Program-made: the position numbers and the translations under genes | Shown here: positions 26,728 through 35,715 of the stretch, one piece after another | How the letters are laid out: the number at the start of each line of letters is the position of its first letter | Numbering within the stretch: the stretch's first letter is position 1 | Source: an uncultured Caldilineales bacterium | GTDB lineage: Bacteria > Chloroflexota > Anaerolineae > JAAEKA01 | DNA: 64,000 nt | Assembly (NCBI GenBank): GCA_937907455.1 | Contig: CALESQ010000081.1 | Coordinates: 1-64,000 of the forward strand | Direction of reading: 5' to 3' | The notes under the pieces: model-generated | What the model was told of the DNA's origin: nothing | What the model saw: only the letters and a program-made list of their open reading frames with translations | The model's database searches: none

Positions 26728-27508
26728 TTGCCCTGAGCGCATCACGGCGGCTGCCCACCAGCCGCACATCTATCAGGCCCGACGCGCCTGGGACCTGCCA
26801 TTGCCCCGGCAGGTGAATGTGACCACTGATCACCGTGCTTACCTTGGGGGTGGCCTGAACCAGCTTACCCAGCGGGAAGTTGCCCATATAGGCGCGCAGC
26901 AGCGTCCACATGGGCACATCGGGGCGGTCGGGCACCGCGGCGGGGAAAATGGGAACGTGAGTGACAACCACAATGCGCTGCACCGCGGGGTTGGCTACCG
27001 CCGCTTGCAAACGCCGCGCAAAGCCTTTGGCCAGATAGCGTGCCACAGCCACATCGCTCCACGGCCAGTTGATGTAGTCGGCGTCGTGGTTGACCAGATG
27101 TTTGGCGGCGCGCAGGGCCGCAGGTGTTAGCGGCTCTGGCCCGGCATAGGCTGAATAGTCGTACCACGCCATCGTGCCTATCACTGCCACATCGCCCAGC
27201 CGCACGATTTCATCCTCCAGCCAGATGCAGCCCTCAGCACGGGTGGCCTCAGGGAGCGCCTGCTGCCACAGCGTGCGGCTGTCATGTTCGCCGTGATACA
27301 GGTCATGGTTGCCGGCCAGCACCAGCCGCGGGCAGGATAAATCAGCAAAAAGCTGCAAGGCGCGGCGAAACAGCCGCAGGGGATGGCCCAGGTCACCCGC
27401 CAACACCAGGCAATCGGGCTGCTGCGCAGCAAGGTGTTCGGCAAACGCGGTGAATTGACCCCGGTCAGCAGGGCGGTAATGCAGGTCGGCGGTGACGAGG
27501 ATGCGCAT
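26711..27508 (-). CDS. Calcineurin-like metallophosphoesterase
   Basis: 265 aa. All five metal-site motifs are in order: TADLHY (DxH), LAGDLG, LAGNHDLYH (GNHD), VVTHVPIF and SGHIHLPG. Soluble. Family members hydrolyse phosphodi- or monoesters; the substrate here is unknown. Monocistronic, convergent with tsaD. Confidence 0.88.
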   Translation of the reverse strand: MRILVTADLHYRPADRGQFTAFAEHLAAQQPDCLVLAGDLGHPLRLFRRALQLFADLSCPRLVLAGNHDLYHGEHDSRTLWQQALPEATRAEGCIWLEDEIVRLGDVAVIGTMAWYDYSAYAGPEPLTPAALRAAKHLVNHDADYINWPWSDVAVARYLAKGFARRLQAAVANPAVQRIVVVTHVPIFPAAVPDRPDVPMWTLLRAYMGNFPLGKLVQATPKVSTVISGHIHLPGQWQVPGASGLIDVRLVGSRRDALRAITLDL

Positions 27509-27564
27509 ACGTCTGTGATTATAGCTGGGGCGCGTGGAGCGACAAGTTAGCGAGTGCAGTGAGC

Positions 27565-27593
27565 TTGCCCGCTGACGGCAACGCGGCTAGAAT
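27565..27593 (+). promoter_or_regulatory. Promoter giving a leaderless start at 27600
   Basis: TTGCCC, 17-bp spacer, TAGAAT, then 6 bp to the ATG. Predicted +1 falls on or within a base or two of the start codon. Confidence 0.55.
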
Positions 27594-27599
27594 AAGGCC

Positions 27600-28016
27600 A
27601 TGACAGATACTTCCATCCTCATTCAGCAACATGGCTTGGCCCATGCCTATGCCGCCGGTGATGCCCGCGCCGCGGCCATCCATCACCTTAACCTGAGCAG
27701 GCACATGGCTGCCGCGGGCGCCGAACCGACTGCCTGGCTGGCGCAGCAGGTGGCAGGCACGGTGCTGCTTTTTCAGGCAGATAGTGATCTGCTGCCTGAT
27801 GCCCTGGGCAACCTGGCAATGGTTATGCTGCACTATGCGCCGCGCCGCCTGCCCGCATCGCGCACCTTGACGGCGCTCAGCGAAAGCCTTGGTGAGCCTG
27901 CCGGTACGGCCTTTCAGCAGTTGAGCGCCGAGCTTGGCAGCAACGGCGGAGCCGACAGCGATGAAGCCCTGCACGCGGTGCTGGGTCTGGCACAAACCAT
28001 GGCGGGAGTGAGCTAG
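27600..28016 (+). CDS. Small helical protein upstream of P450, unknown function
   Basis: 138 aa, predicted soluble and all-helical (TSILIQQHGLAHAYAAGDARAAA), reminiscent of tetratricopeptide-like helices but with no firm family match. Its stop codon directly abuts the ATG of the P450, so the two are cotranscribed and possibly coupled. It has a good promoter but no strong SD. Function unknown. Confidence 0.65.
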   Translation: MTDTSILIQQHGLAHAYAAGDARAAAIHHLNLSRHMAAAGAEPTAWLAQQVAGTVLLFQADSDLLPDALGNLAMVMLHYAPRRLPASRTLTALSESLGEPAGTAFQQLSAELGSNGGADSDEALHAVLGLAQTMAGVS

Positions 28017-29414
28017 ATGCGTCTTCCTTCGTTCCTTTCCCGCGGTGCTGCCAGCCCTAAAGCGCAGCTTCCGCCCGGCCCCAGGGCGCGGGTGCCCTTG
28101 CAGTTTGTGGTGCAGTCGTCGTTGGATCGTTTGGGCTTTTTACAGGATTTTGCCTCTTACGGCGATATTGCCTACATGCAGGGCTTCGGTGGTCTGCATT
28201 TCTACATGATCAACCACCCTGAGCTGATCCAGGATGTGCTGGTCACCAATCACCGTGCCTTCGTTAAAAGCCGCGCGCTTCAGGTGGCCCGCCGCCTGTT
28301 GGGTGAGGGGTTGCTCACCAGCGAAGGGGAATTGCATCTGCGCCAGCGACGGCTGGTGCAGCCCGCGTTTCATCGCCAGCGCATGGCTGCCTATGCCGCG
28401 GTGATGAGCGATTATGCCGCGCAAACCGCGGCGCATTGGTCAGTGCTGGGCAGTGGCGCGCGCGTGGATATGGCTCAGGAAATGATGCGCCTGACCCTGG
28501 CTATTGTCGGCAAAACGCTGTTCGATGCTGATATAGCCAACGAAGCCTCCGAAATCGGGGAAGCCCTTACCGAATCGCTGCACGCAGTGAATCGCTTGCT
28601 GCTGCCGGGGGGCGAGGCGCTGGAAAAACTGCCGCTGCCTGCCAATCAGCGCGCCGAGACCGCACGCCAGCGGTTGGATGCCACTATCTACCGCGTGATT
28701 GCTGAACGTCGTGCCGACGGCAGCGACCACGGCGATCTGCTTTCGATGTTGCTGGCTGCGCGGCTGGAAGATGAAACCACCGGCGCAGCCGTCGGCATGA
28801 GCGACACGCAGGTGCGTGACGAGGCTATGACGCTGTTTCTGGCTGGTCACGAAACCACCGCCAATGCCCTGGCGTGGACATGGGTTCTGTTGGCGCAGAA
28901 CCCCGCCGAAGAGCGCCGCCTGCATGCCGAGCTGGATGCGGTGCTGGCTGGTCGCACGGCTAATCTCGACGACATCCCCAACCTGCCGTATACGCGCATG
29001 GTGCTAAGCGAGGCACTGCGCCTATACCCGCCGGCCTATATCGTGGGCCGCGAAGTGGTAGAACCCTATCCCCTGCGCGACTATGTGTTGCCGGTGGGGG
29101 CTACAGTGTTCATCAGCCAATATGTGATGCACCGCGACCCGCGTTACTGGTTCGATGCCGAACGTTTCGATCCGCAACGTTGGACACCAGAGGCGCAGGC
29201 GCGGCGTCCCAGGTTCAGCTATTTCCCCTTTGGCGGCGGCCCGCGCGTGTGCATCGGAGAGGGGTTTGCCTGGACCGAGGGGATTTTGCTGCTGGCAACG
29301 CTGGCACAGCACTGGCAGGCGCGGCTGCTGCCGGGCCACCACGTTCAGCCAGAGCCGCTGATTACGTTGCGCCCGAAAAATGGCCTGCCCATGACGCTGC
29401 ACCGCCGCAGGTGA
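28017..29414 (+). CDS. Cytochrome P450 (second)
   Basis: 465 aa. I-helix LAGHETTA, ExxR in SEALRLYPP, PERF-like AERFDPQRW, and the haem loop FGGGPRVCIGEGFAW with the Cys ligand. Contiguous with the small gene before it. More like the fatty-acid/CYP102-type bacterial group than the P450 at 11713, with which it shares only family motifs. No redox partner genes nearby; substrate unknown. Confidence 0.9.
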   Translation: MRLPSFLSRGAASPKAQLPPGPRARVPLQFVVQSSLDRLGFLQDFASYGDIAYMQGFGGLHFYMINHPELIQDVLVTNHRAFVKSRALQVARRLLGEGLLTSEGELHLRQRRLVQPAFHRQRMAAYAAVMSDYAAQTAAHWSVLGSGARVDMAQEMMRLTLAIVGKTLFDADIANEASEIGEALTESLHAVNRLLLPGGEALEKLPLPANQRAETARQRLDATIYRVIAERRADGSDHGDLLSMLLAARLEDETTGAAVGMSDTQVRDEAMTLFLAGHETTANALAWTWVLLAQNPAEERRLHAELDAVLAGRTANLDDIPNLPYTRMVLSEALRLYPPAYIVGREVVEPYPLRDYVLPVGATVFISQYVMHRDPRYWFDAERFDPQRWTPEAQARRPRFSYFPFGGGPRVCIGEGFAWTEGILLLATLAQHWQARLLPGHHVQPEPLITLRPKNGLPMTLHRRR

Positions 29415-29498
29415 GCCTGGGGTGAAGTGACCGAATGAGCGTATCACGCGCTTGATCGCCCTGTTATTTGTTAGCGTCTCACCCGCCGTTTCGTTATC

Positions 29499-29535
29499 TA
29501 CCAACAAACGCTGTTTTATGTTACAATTCCCCGCG
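29499..29535 (+). promoter_or_regulatory. Candidate leaderless promoter of the CcrM-like gene
   Basis: TACAAT at 29522-29527 lies 7 bp before the GTG start; the -35 region is poor (TACCAA at 29499-29504). No SD precedes the GTG. Confidence 0.4.
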
Positions 29536-30665
29536 TGACAACCCTGCCTCTTGACCGGATCATCCAGGGCGACTGCGTGGAGGTGCTTGCCACTTTGCCA
29601 GAGCAGTCGGTGGATTTGATCTTTGCCGATCCGCCCTATAACCTGCAATTGCGCCAGACGCTATGGCGACCGAACATGACCCGCGTGGATGCGGTAGATG
29701 ATGCGTGGGATCAGTTTGCTGACTTCGCAGCCTATGATGCCTTCACCCGCGCCTGGTTATCTGCCTGTCGCCGGGTACTCAAGGATAACGGCGCCATCTG
29801 GGTGATCGGGTCGTACCACAACATCTTTCGCGTGGGTGCGTTGATGCAGGACCTGGGCTTTTGGCTGTTGAACGATGTGATTTGGCTGAAGAGCAACCCC
29901 ATGCCGAACTTCGGCGGTGTGCGCTTCACCAATGCCCACGAAACGCTGATTTGGGCTGGCAAGGGGCGCGGCCAGCGTTACACCTTCAACCATCACGCGG
30001 CCAAGGCGCTGAATGATGACTTGCAAATGCGCAGTGACTGGTATTTGCCCATTTGTTCAGGGGCCGAGCGCCTGCGCGATGCTGCGGGCGGCAAGCTGCA
30101 TTCCACGCAAAAGCCCGAGGCGCTGCTGTACCGGGTGATTCTCAGCACCACCCAGCCCGGTGACGTGGTGCTTGATCCATTTTTTGGCAGCGGAGCTACC
30201 GGTGCAGTGGCTAAAAAACTGCATCGCCGCTGGATCGGCATTGAACGCGAGCCGGTCTATATTGCTGCCGCACAGGCGCGGCTGGATGCCATCAGCCCGC
30301 TGGCTTTGGATGCGGCCTTGCAAGATGTGCGCAGTCCGCGCCGCCGTGAGCCGCGCCTGCCTTTTGGCGCGTTGCTGGAGCAAGGCTTGCTGGCTGCCGG
30401 GCAGGAACTGCGCTTTCAACGCAGTCGCACGCAACCGCCCGCGCAGGCCGCACACATCAAACCTGATGGCCGCTTGCGGCTGGCTGACGGCTTTGAAGGC
30501 TCCATCCACCAGGCAGGACAGCAGGTAATGAACGGCAGCCCCTGCAATGGCTGGGAACATTGGTGCTATCAAGCCGACGATGGCGGCTGGCATCTCATTG
30601 ACGAACTGCGTCATCTGGCGCGTGCCCGTCTGGCCCAGCCTGCTGAAAGGGATGACGATGAGTGA
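29535..30665 (+). CDS. CcrM-like adenine-N6 DNA methyltransferase
   Basis: 376 aa. Beta-class amino-methyltransferase: catalytic FADPPYNLQL (DPPY) at ~residue 32, SAM-binding DPFFGSGATGAVAKKL at ~214. The ~100-residue C-terminal extension (FGALLEQGLLAAGQ, IKPDGRLRL, NGSPCNGWEHWCY) is the RAMA-like domain typical of CcrM, which methylates GANTC in Caulobacter. No cognate nuclease is adjacent, so it looks like an orphan, possibly regulatory, methylase; the target site is inference. The stop overlaps the antiporter start by 8 bp. Confidence 0.88.
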   Translation: MTTLPLDRIIQGDCVEVLATLPEQSVDLIFADPPYNLQLRQTLWRPNMTRVDAVDDAWDQFADFAAYDAFTRAWLSACRRVLKDNGAIWVIGSYHNIFRVGALMQDLGFWLLNDVIWLKSNPMPNFGGVRFTNAHETLIWAGKGRGQRYTFNHHAAKALNDDLQMRSDWYLPICSGAERLRDAAGGKLHSTQKPEALLYRVILSTTQPGDVVLDPFFGSGATGAVAKKLHRRWIGIEREPVYIAAAQARLDAISPLALDAALQDVRSPRRREPRLPFGALLEQGLLAAGQELRFQRSRTQPPAQAAHIKPDGRLRLADGFEGSIHQAGQQVMNGSPCNGWEHWCYQADDGGWHLIDELRHLARARLAQPAERDDDE

Positions 30666-31872
30666 GTTCCTGCAGTTGGCATTGGGGCTGGCGATTTTGA
30701 TTACAGCCGCCAAACTGGGCGGTTATGTCAGCCTGCGGTTGGGTCAGCCTTCGGTGTTAGGCGAGATCACGGCGGGCCTGCTGCTTGGCCCCACAGTGCT
30801 TGATTTGCTGCATCATGCGCCGTTCAGCAGCGAGCATTTGGGTGAAACCATCCATTTGCTGGCAGAATTAGGCGTGCTGACCTTGATGTTTCTGGCCGGG
30901 CTGGAACTGCACCTGGAGGATTTGCTGAAATCAGGCAAGGTGGCGGCGCTGGCGGGTTCGTTGGGTGTGGCGTTGCCGGTGGTGATGGGCTATGCAGTGG
31001 GCCGTTTTTTTGGCATGGAAACGGTGTCAGCCCTGTTTATCGGCCTGGTGTTGGCAGCTACCAGTGTGAGCATATCGGCGCAAACGCTGATGGAGCTGCG
31101 CGTGCTGCGCAGTCGCGTGGGCATTGCCTTGCTGGGCGCGGCTGTTTTCGACGATGTGCTGGTGATTTTGGGCCTTTCAGCCTTGTTGGCCCTGACCGCA
31201 GAAAGCGGCAGCGGGCTGGGAGCCGTAGGCCTGGTGCTGCTGCGCATGGCTGCTTTTGTGGCGAGCGCGGTGCTGCTGGGGTTGTTTGTGTTGCCGCGCC
31301 TTACCCGCTGGGTAGATAAGCTGCCCATTAGCCAGGGTTTGACCGCTTTTGTGCTGGTGACTATGTTGCTATACGCCTGGGCTGCGGAAGCCCTGGGGAT
31401 GATGGCAGCGATCACCGGGGCTTTTCTGGCCGGATTGTTCTTCTCGCGCAGTGCGCTGCATGAGCGCATTGAAGCCCTGATCTCGGTGATTGCCTATGGC
31501 TTTTTTGTGCCGATCTTTTTTGTTAATGTAGGTTTGATCGCCAACCTGCGGGCGCTCGGTGGCCCGGGCCTGGGATTAGTGATGGCAATGATCGTGGTTG
31601 CCGTTATCAGCAAGATCCTGGGCGCGGGTCTGGGCGCACGGCTGGCTGGTTTTGACGCGCGGGAAGCGATGCAACTGGGCGCAGGCATGATGTCACGCGG
31701 CGAAGTGGGTCTTATTGTGGCGTCGCTGGGTATCAGCGAGGGCCTGTTGAATGATAATGTCTTTGCCGGTGTGGTGGGTGTGGTTATCGTTACCACGTTG
31801 TTTACCCCGCCCGCGCTGCGCGCGCTGTTCAATCAACCGCAGCCACCGGCCCGTGCCCGCACTGCGGCTTGA
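30658..31872 (+). CDS. CPA2-family cation/proton antiporter
   Basis: 404 aa with about 12 membrane segments. Start chosen at MSEFLQLALG (AAAGGG 6 nt upstream) rather than the ATG 6 bp earlier. KefB/NapA-type features: GQPSVLGEITAGLLLGP, FLAGLELHLEDL, VFDDVLVILGL (ion-binding Asp pair) and MMSRGEVGLIVASLG. It lacks the RCK/TrkA C-domain of KefB. The next gene encodes a PII-like protein, which probably regulates it. Overlaps the methyltransferase gene upstream, an unusual pairing. Confidence 0.9.
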   Translation: MSEFLQLALGLAILITAAKLGGYVSLRLGQPSVLGEITAGLLLGPTVLDLLHHAPFSSEHLGETIHLLAELGVLTLMFLAGLELHLEDLLKSGKVAALAGSLGVALPVVMGYAVGRFFGMETVSALFIGLVLAATSVSISAQTLMELRVLRSRVGIALLGAAVFDDVLVILGLSALLALTAESGSGLGAVGLVLLRMAAFVASAVLLGLFVLPRLTRWVDKLPISQGLTAFVLVTMLLYAWAAEALGMMAAITGAFLAGLFFSRSALHERIEALISVIAYGFFVPIFFVNVGLIANLRALGGPGLGLVMAMIVVAVISKILGAGLGARLAGFDAREAMQLGAGMMSRGEVGLIVASLGISEGLLNDNVFAGVVGVVIVTTLFTPPALRALFNQPQPPARARTAA

Positions 31873-31888
31873 CCAAAAGGAAAACACC

Positions 31889-32251
31889 ATGACCTATTTT
31901 GTTTGGTTGGTTTTGGATGACCCCAGCCTGAGCGATGCTTTGCTGGATGCCTGGGAAGCCGCGGGTGTGCGCGGGGTTACCATTTTGGAAAGCAGCGGCA
32001 TTGGGCGCTATCGCCGCAAGTCGTTGCGCGACGATATGCCGTTGATGCCCAGCCTGCGCAATTTGTTGCGCGGCGAGGAAACGCACCACCGCACTTTCTT
32101 TTCGCTGGTCGAGGATGAGGCGCAGGTTGAACGGCTGGCTGAGGTCGCACAGGCGGTGATCGGCGATTTCAGTCTGCCTCATACCGGCATTTTCATCGCT
32201 TTGCCGGTGTCCCATGCCTATGGTCTGGTAAAACAACGTTCCGCCCGCTGA
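31889..32251 (+). CDS. PII-like regulator linked to antiporter
   Basis: 120 aa. The beginning FVWLVLDDPSLSDALLDAWEAAGVRGVTILES and the late GIFIALPVSHAYGL have the beta-alpha-beta pattern of PII/NIF3-like trimeric regulators, with a T-loop-like middle (RRKSLRDDMPLMPSLRNLLR). No uridylylation Tyr in a canonical T-loop. SD AAGGA. Sits 16 bp after the antiporter; PII-like partners of transporters (SbtB with SbtA, for example) bind nucleotides and gate transport. The functional link here is inference. Confidence 0.65.
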   Translation: MTYFVWLVLDDPSLSDALLDAWEAAGVRGVTILESSGIGRYRRKSLRDDMPLMPSLRNLLRGEETHHRTFFSLVEDEAQVERLAEVAQAVIGDFSLPHTGIFIALPVSHAYGLVKQRSAR

Positions 32252-32261
32252 GGTAGTTGCC

Positions 32262-32936
32262 GTGTTGATCCTTATCCCTGCTTACAATGAAGCTGAGCGC
32301 ATCGCTGCGGTGATCGCTGATGTGCTGGTCGCGGCGCTGGCAATGCCGGTGCTGGTGGTTGATGATGGTTCGCGCGATGACACGGCCGCCGTGGCCGAGG
32401 CCGCCGGAGCCACGGTGCTGCGTCAAACTCCGAACCAGGGCAAAGGCGCGGCTTTGCGCGCGGGCATGCGTTGGGCACTGGAACACGGCCACGACGGGGT
32501 GATCACTCTCGACGCGGACGGCCAGCACGATCCTGCGCAGATCATGGCTTTTACCATGCGCCACGCGCTGACCTCGGCAGATCTGATCATCGGCGCGCGA
32601 AACTTTGCTGAAATGCCTCCCGTGCGCCGTCTGGCTAACACCCTGGGGCGGCGCAGCTTTTCCTGGGCCGTGGGCGAATATATTGAAGACAACCAATCGG
32701 GCTATCGCCTGCTGAGTCGCCGCATGATCGAGGCTGTACTGGACAGTCGCGAGCAGGGCTTTGAGTTTGAGGTGGAAATGATTGTGGCTTGTCTGCAACG
32801 CGGCTATGTGTTGGATTGGGTGCCTATCCGCACTATCTACGCCGGAGAGGGCAGCCACATCAACCCGGTGAAGCACATGGCAAACTGGGTACGTATTGTG
32901 CTGAAAACGCGCCGGGCTATGCGGCGCAACGCGTAG
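32262..32936 (+). CDS. GT2 glycosyltransferase (dolichol-phosphate mannosyltransferase-like)
   Basis: 224 aa soluble GT-A protein: LIPAYNEAERI, VVDDGSRDDT, TLDADGQHDP (DxD) and NQSGYRLLSRRM. It lacks the C-terminal membrane domain of many relatives, so probably makes a polyprenyl-phosphate sugar at the membrane surface. GTG start at 32262, with GAGGTAG upstream. Likely cotranscribed with the antiporter and PII-like gene. Confidence 0.85.
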   Translation: MLILIPAYNEAERIAAVIADVLVAALAMPVLVVDDGSRDDTAAVAEAAGATVLRQTPNQGKGAALRAGMRWALEHGHDGVITLDADGQHDPAQIMAFTMRHALTSADLIIGARNFAEMPPVRRLANTLGRRSFSWAVGEYIEDNQSGYRLLSRRMIEAVLDSREQGFEFEVEMIVACLQRGYVLDWVPIRTIYAGEGSHINPVKHMANWVRIVLKTRRAMRRNA

Positions 32937-32947
32937 CAGCGCCGAAC

Positions 32948-32969
32948 GGCCATGCGTTCTTGCATGGCC
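32948..32969. terminator. Perfect 8-bp hairpin after the GT2 gene
   Basis: GGCCATGC - 6-nt loop - GCATGGCC, 11 bp after the GT2 stop, without a strong U-tract. Confidence 0.4.
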
Positions 32970-32980
32970 TGATAACGAAG

Positions 32981-33022
32981 ACCTGCTGAAAGCAGGTTTA
33001 ATGCTTTGTAAAGCAGGTTTTT
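32981..33022 (+). terminator. Terminator-like double hairpin
   Basis: ACCTGCT-gaa-AGCAGGT and then GCTTT-gt-AAAGC-AGG followed by TTTTT. The nested repeats AGCAGGTTT twice suggest an intrinsic terminator of the GT2 operon. Confidence 0.65.
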
Positions 33023-33046
33023 GCTTATGGCAGTTGCTGCACTGGC

Positions 33047-33124
33047 TGTCATTCCGAGGCCCGTCAGGGCCGAGGAATCGCCTCACGAACGCACGGGGGA
33101 CTCCTTGCTGCGTTCAGCGTGACA
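33047..33124. repeat. 78-bp MITE-like interspersed repeat, copy 1
   Basis: Starts TGTCATTCCG and ends GTGACA, with inverted termini TGTCA/TGACA. A related 79-bp copy is at 60150-60228. No coding content. Confidence 0.7.
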
Positions 33125-33136
33125 GCATGGGTGTTG

Positions 33137-33162
33137 CAATAACTTTGTTTACGATGTATTTA
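33137..33162. repeat. 26-bp satellite of the MITE-like repeat
   Basis: CAATAACTTTGTTTACGATG followed by (T/C)ATTTA; the same 26 bp, one base different, occurs at 60262-60287 beside the second copy. Confidence 0.7.
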
Positions 33163-33205
33163 ATCTTTATGTCTGCAAACCCGGATAGAATTCCTTAAAT
33201 CTGCC

Positions 33206-34717
33206 ATGTCTACACCCTTCACTCAACTCAAAGATCATCTGGCTGAGGTGCATGATCTGCATGCCACGGCCGCGGTGTTGTATTGGGATCAAGCCACCTA
33301 TATGCCGGCAGGCGGCGCGGCGGGACGCGGCCGTCAACTGGCTACCCTGAGCAAATTGGCGCAGGAGAAGTTCACCACGGCCGAGGTGGGGCGTTTGCTG
33401 GAGGCGCTGGAGCCGTATGAGCAAAGCCTGCCCTATGATCACGCCGACGCTGCGCTGATTCGTGTGGCGCGACGCGACTACGAGCGCGCCCGCAAGCTGC
33501 CCGCGGCATTGGTGGCCGAGATCACCGAACACACCACGCACAGCTATCAGGCCTGGACCACGGCGCGTCCGGCCAATAATTTTGCTGTGCTGGAGCCACT
33601 GCTGCAGAAAACACTCGATCTGACACGGCGCGCCGCGCAATGTTATGGTGTGCCAACGGGCGGGCACATCGCTGATCCGCTGATTGCTGAAAACGACTAT
33701 GGCATGAGTGTGGCTATACTGCGCCCGCTGTTTGCCGAGCTGCGCGGACGCTTGACGCCTCTGGTACAGCGCATTCAGCAGCAGCCTGAACCGGATGCTG
33801 CCTTTTTGCATCGTAGTTATCCCACACAGCGGCAGCGGGAATTTGGCGAAGAGGTGATTCGCCGCTTTGGCTACGATTTTGAACGGGGACGGCAGGACAA
33901 GACGCATCACCCGTTTATGATCAGCTTTTCGCTGGGCGACGTGCGCATTACTACCCGTTTTCAGGAGTACGATCTGGGCGACGGGCTGTTTTCTACCATG
34001 CACGAGGCCGGTCATGCTTTGTATGAACAAGGTATTAACCCGGCGTATGAAGGCACATTGCTGGCGGGCGGTATCTCGGCCGGAGTGCATGAAAGCCAAT
34101 CACGCCTGTGGGAAAACCTGGTGGGACGCAGCCGCGCTTTTTGGCAGCACTATTACCCCCGCTTGCAGGCCGAGTTCCCCGCGCAGTTGGGCGATGTCAC
34201 CGAGCAGGCCTTCTACCGCGCGATCAACTGCGTGAAACCCAGCCTGATCCGCGTGGATGCCGACGAAGTGACCTACAACTTGCATGTGATCATCCGCTTT
34301 GAGCTGGAGCTGGCGTTGTTGGAAGGCTCGCTGGCGGTGAAAGATGTCGCGGAAGCCTGGCGCGCCAGCTATCGCGATTATCTGGGCATTGCCCCGCCGG
34401 ATGATAAAGATGGCGTGATGCAGGACATGCACTGGTATGCCGGTATGTTCGGCGGTGTGTTCCAGGGCTACACCCTGGGCAACATTATGAGCGTGGCTTT
34501 TTGGCAGGCGGCGCGTGCCGATTTGCCCACGCTGGAGGATGACATCGCCGCTGCGCGCTTCGACGGCCTGCGCGGCTGGCTGCAACAGCACATCCATCAT
34601 CACGGGCGCTCGCTTACCGCGGCCGAGCTGGTGGAACGTGTTACCGGGGCGCCGCTCAGCATCGAACCGTACATGGCTTATTTGCACCATAAATTTGGTG
34701 AGCTGTACGCGCTGTGA
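33206..34717 (+). CDS. M32 carboxypeptidase (carboxypeptidase Taq family)
   Basis: 503 aa, normal length. Zinc site HEAGH in TMHEAGHALYEQGI (~residue 263) with the downstream Glu in GVHESQSRLWEN; other family blocks (LYWDQATYMPAGG, HHPFMISFSLGDVRITTR) are intact. A cytoplasmic metallocarboxypeptidase releasing C-terminal residues. A TAGAAT -10-like box is 15 bp before the ATG and no SD is visible, so the leader is very short. Confidence 0.93.
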   Translation: MSTPFTQLKDHLAEVHDLHATAAVLYWDQATYMPAGGAAGRGRQLATLSKLAQEKFTTAEVGRLLEALEPYEQSLPYDHADAALIRVARRDYERARKLPAALVAEITEHTTHSYQAWTTARPANNFAVLEPLLQKTLDLTRRAAQCYGVPTGGHIADPLIAENDYGMSVAILRPLFAELRGRLTPLVQRIQQQPEPDAAFLHRSYPTQRQREFGEEVIRRFGYDFERGRQDKTHHPFMISFSLGDVRITTRFQEYDLGDGLFSTMHEAGHALYEQGINPAYEGTLLAGGISAGVHESQSRLWENLVGRSRAFWQHYYPRLQAEFPAQLGDVTEQAFYRAINCVKPSLIRVDADEVTYNLHVIIRFELELALLEGSLAVKDVAEAWRASYRDYLGIAPPDDKDGVMQDMHWYAGMFGGVFQGYTLGNIMSVAFWQAARADLPTLEDDIAAARFDGLRGWLQQHIHHHGRSLTAAELVERVTGAPLSIEPYMAYLHHKFGELYAL

Positions 34718-34736
34718 ACAGGAGCAAGCACACATC

Positions 34737-35663
34737 ATGCAAGATCTGCTCGGCTTGAATACCTGGGGCATTGATCTGATCCTGGCAGTGCAGGCATTCA
34801 GCAACAGCGCATTGGATGCGTTTTTCAAGGCGATCACTTTTCTGGGCAACCGCGAAGGCTATTTGCTGATCCTCACTGCGGTGTTCTGGAGTGTGGATCG
34901 TCGTTGGGGCATGCGTCTGCTGTTGCTGACCATGTTTTCAAGCTGGGGCAATGAAGCGCTGAAATCGCTGCTGGATTTGCCGCGGCCCGATCCAACGCTG
35001 GTGCGCCAACTGGTGAGTGAAGCCAGCTTTGGTTTTCCCAGCAACCATGCCCAGACCGGCGGCGTGGTGTTGTGGGGCTACCTGGCCAGCCGTGTGCGCC
35101 GCGGTTGGTTCACGGCGCTGGCGGTGCTGATGGCACTGCTCGTCGGTTTTTCGCGCGTGTATCTGGGTATTCACTTTCCGCAGGATGTGCTGGGCGGCTG
35201 GCTGCTGGGTGGACTGGCGCTGCTGCTTTGGCTGCGCTACGAAGATCGCCTGGCGGCCGCACTGCATCGCCTTGCGCCGACATCTTATGCTGTAGTGGTT
35301 GGGTTGTTGGCGGTGGCGCTGCTGCTGCTGCTGCCTGCGGATGCACAGGGGCGCTACCCCAATGAAACCGGCGGCACGCTGGCGGGCATCATCAGCGGCG
35401 CGCTGCTGGGCTGGCGATGGATGCAACAGCGCGCCCGCTTCAATGCTCACGGCCCGCTGCACCTGCGCCTGGCACGCTATGCGCTGGGTATGCTGCTGGT
35501 GGGAGGGTTGTATTTCGGCGGCGCCCTGCTGCCTGAGCTGCATCCCTGGGCGCTGGATGTGGCGTTGCGCGTGGTGCGCTACGGTTTGGTAGGATTGGCT
35601 GCGGCATGGCTTGCACCGGCGCTGTTTTTGCGCCTGCACCTGGCCGCGTTCGCGAAAAACTGA
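34737..35663 (+). CDS. PAP2-superfamily membrane phosphatase
   Basis: 308 aa, about eight membrane segments. PAP2 catalytic triad motifs: KSLLDLPRP, GFPSNHAQTG and SRVYLGIHFPQDVLGG. Probably dephosphorylates a lipid pyrophosphate such as undecaprenyl-PP or phosphatidate. GGAG SD 12 nt from the ATG. It follows the M32 peptidase by 19 bp. Confidence 0.88.
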   Translation: MQDLLGLNTWGIDLILAVQAFSNSALDAFFKAITFLGNREGYLLILTAVFWSVDRRWGMRLLLLTMFSSWGNEALKSLLDLPRPDPTLVRQLVSEASFGFPSNHAQTGGVVLWGYLASRVRRGWFTALAVLMALLVGFSRVYLGIHFPQDVLGGWLLGGLALLLWLRYEDRLAAALHRLAPTSYAVVVGLLAVALLLLLPADAQGRYPNETGGTLAGIISGALLGWRWMQQRARFNAHGPLHLRLARYALGMLLVGGLYFGGALLPELHPWALDVALRVVRYGLVGLAAAWLAPALFLRLHLAAFAKN

Positions 35664-35715
35664 TCAGTTTGCATAACAGCAAGCTGGCAGGATTGTTTAC
35701 AAAGAGAGAAATTTT

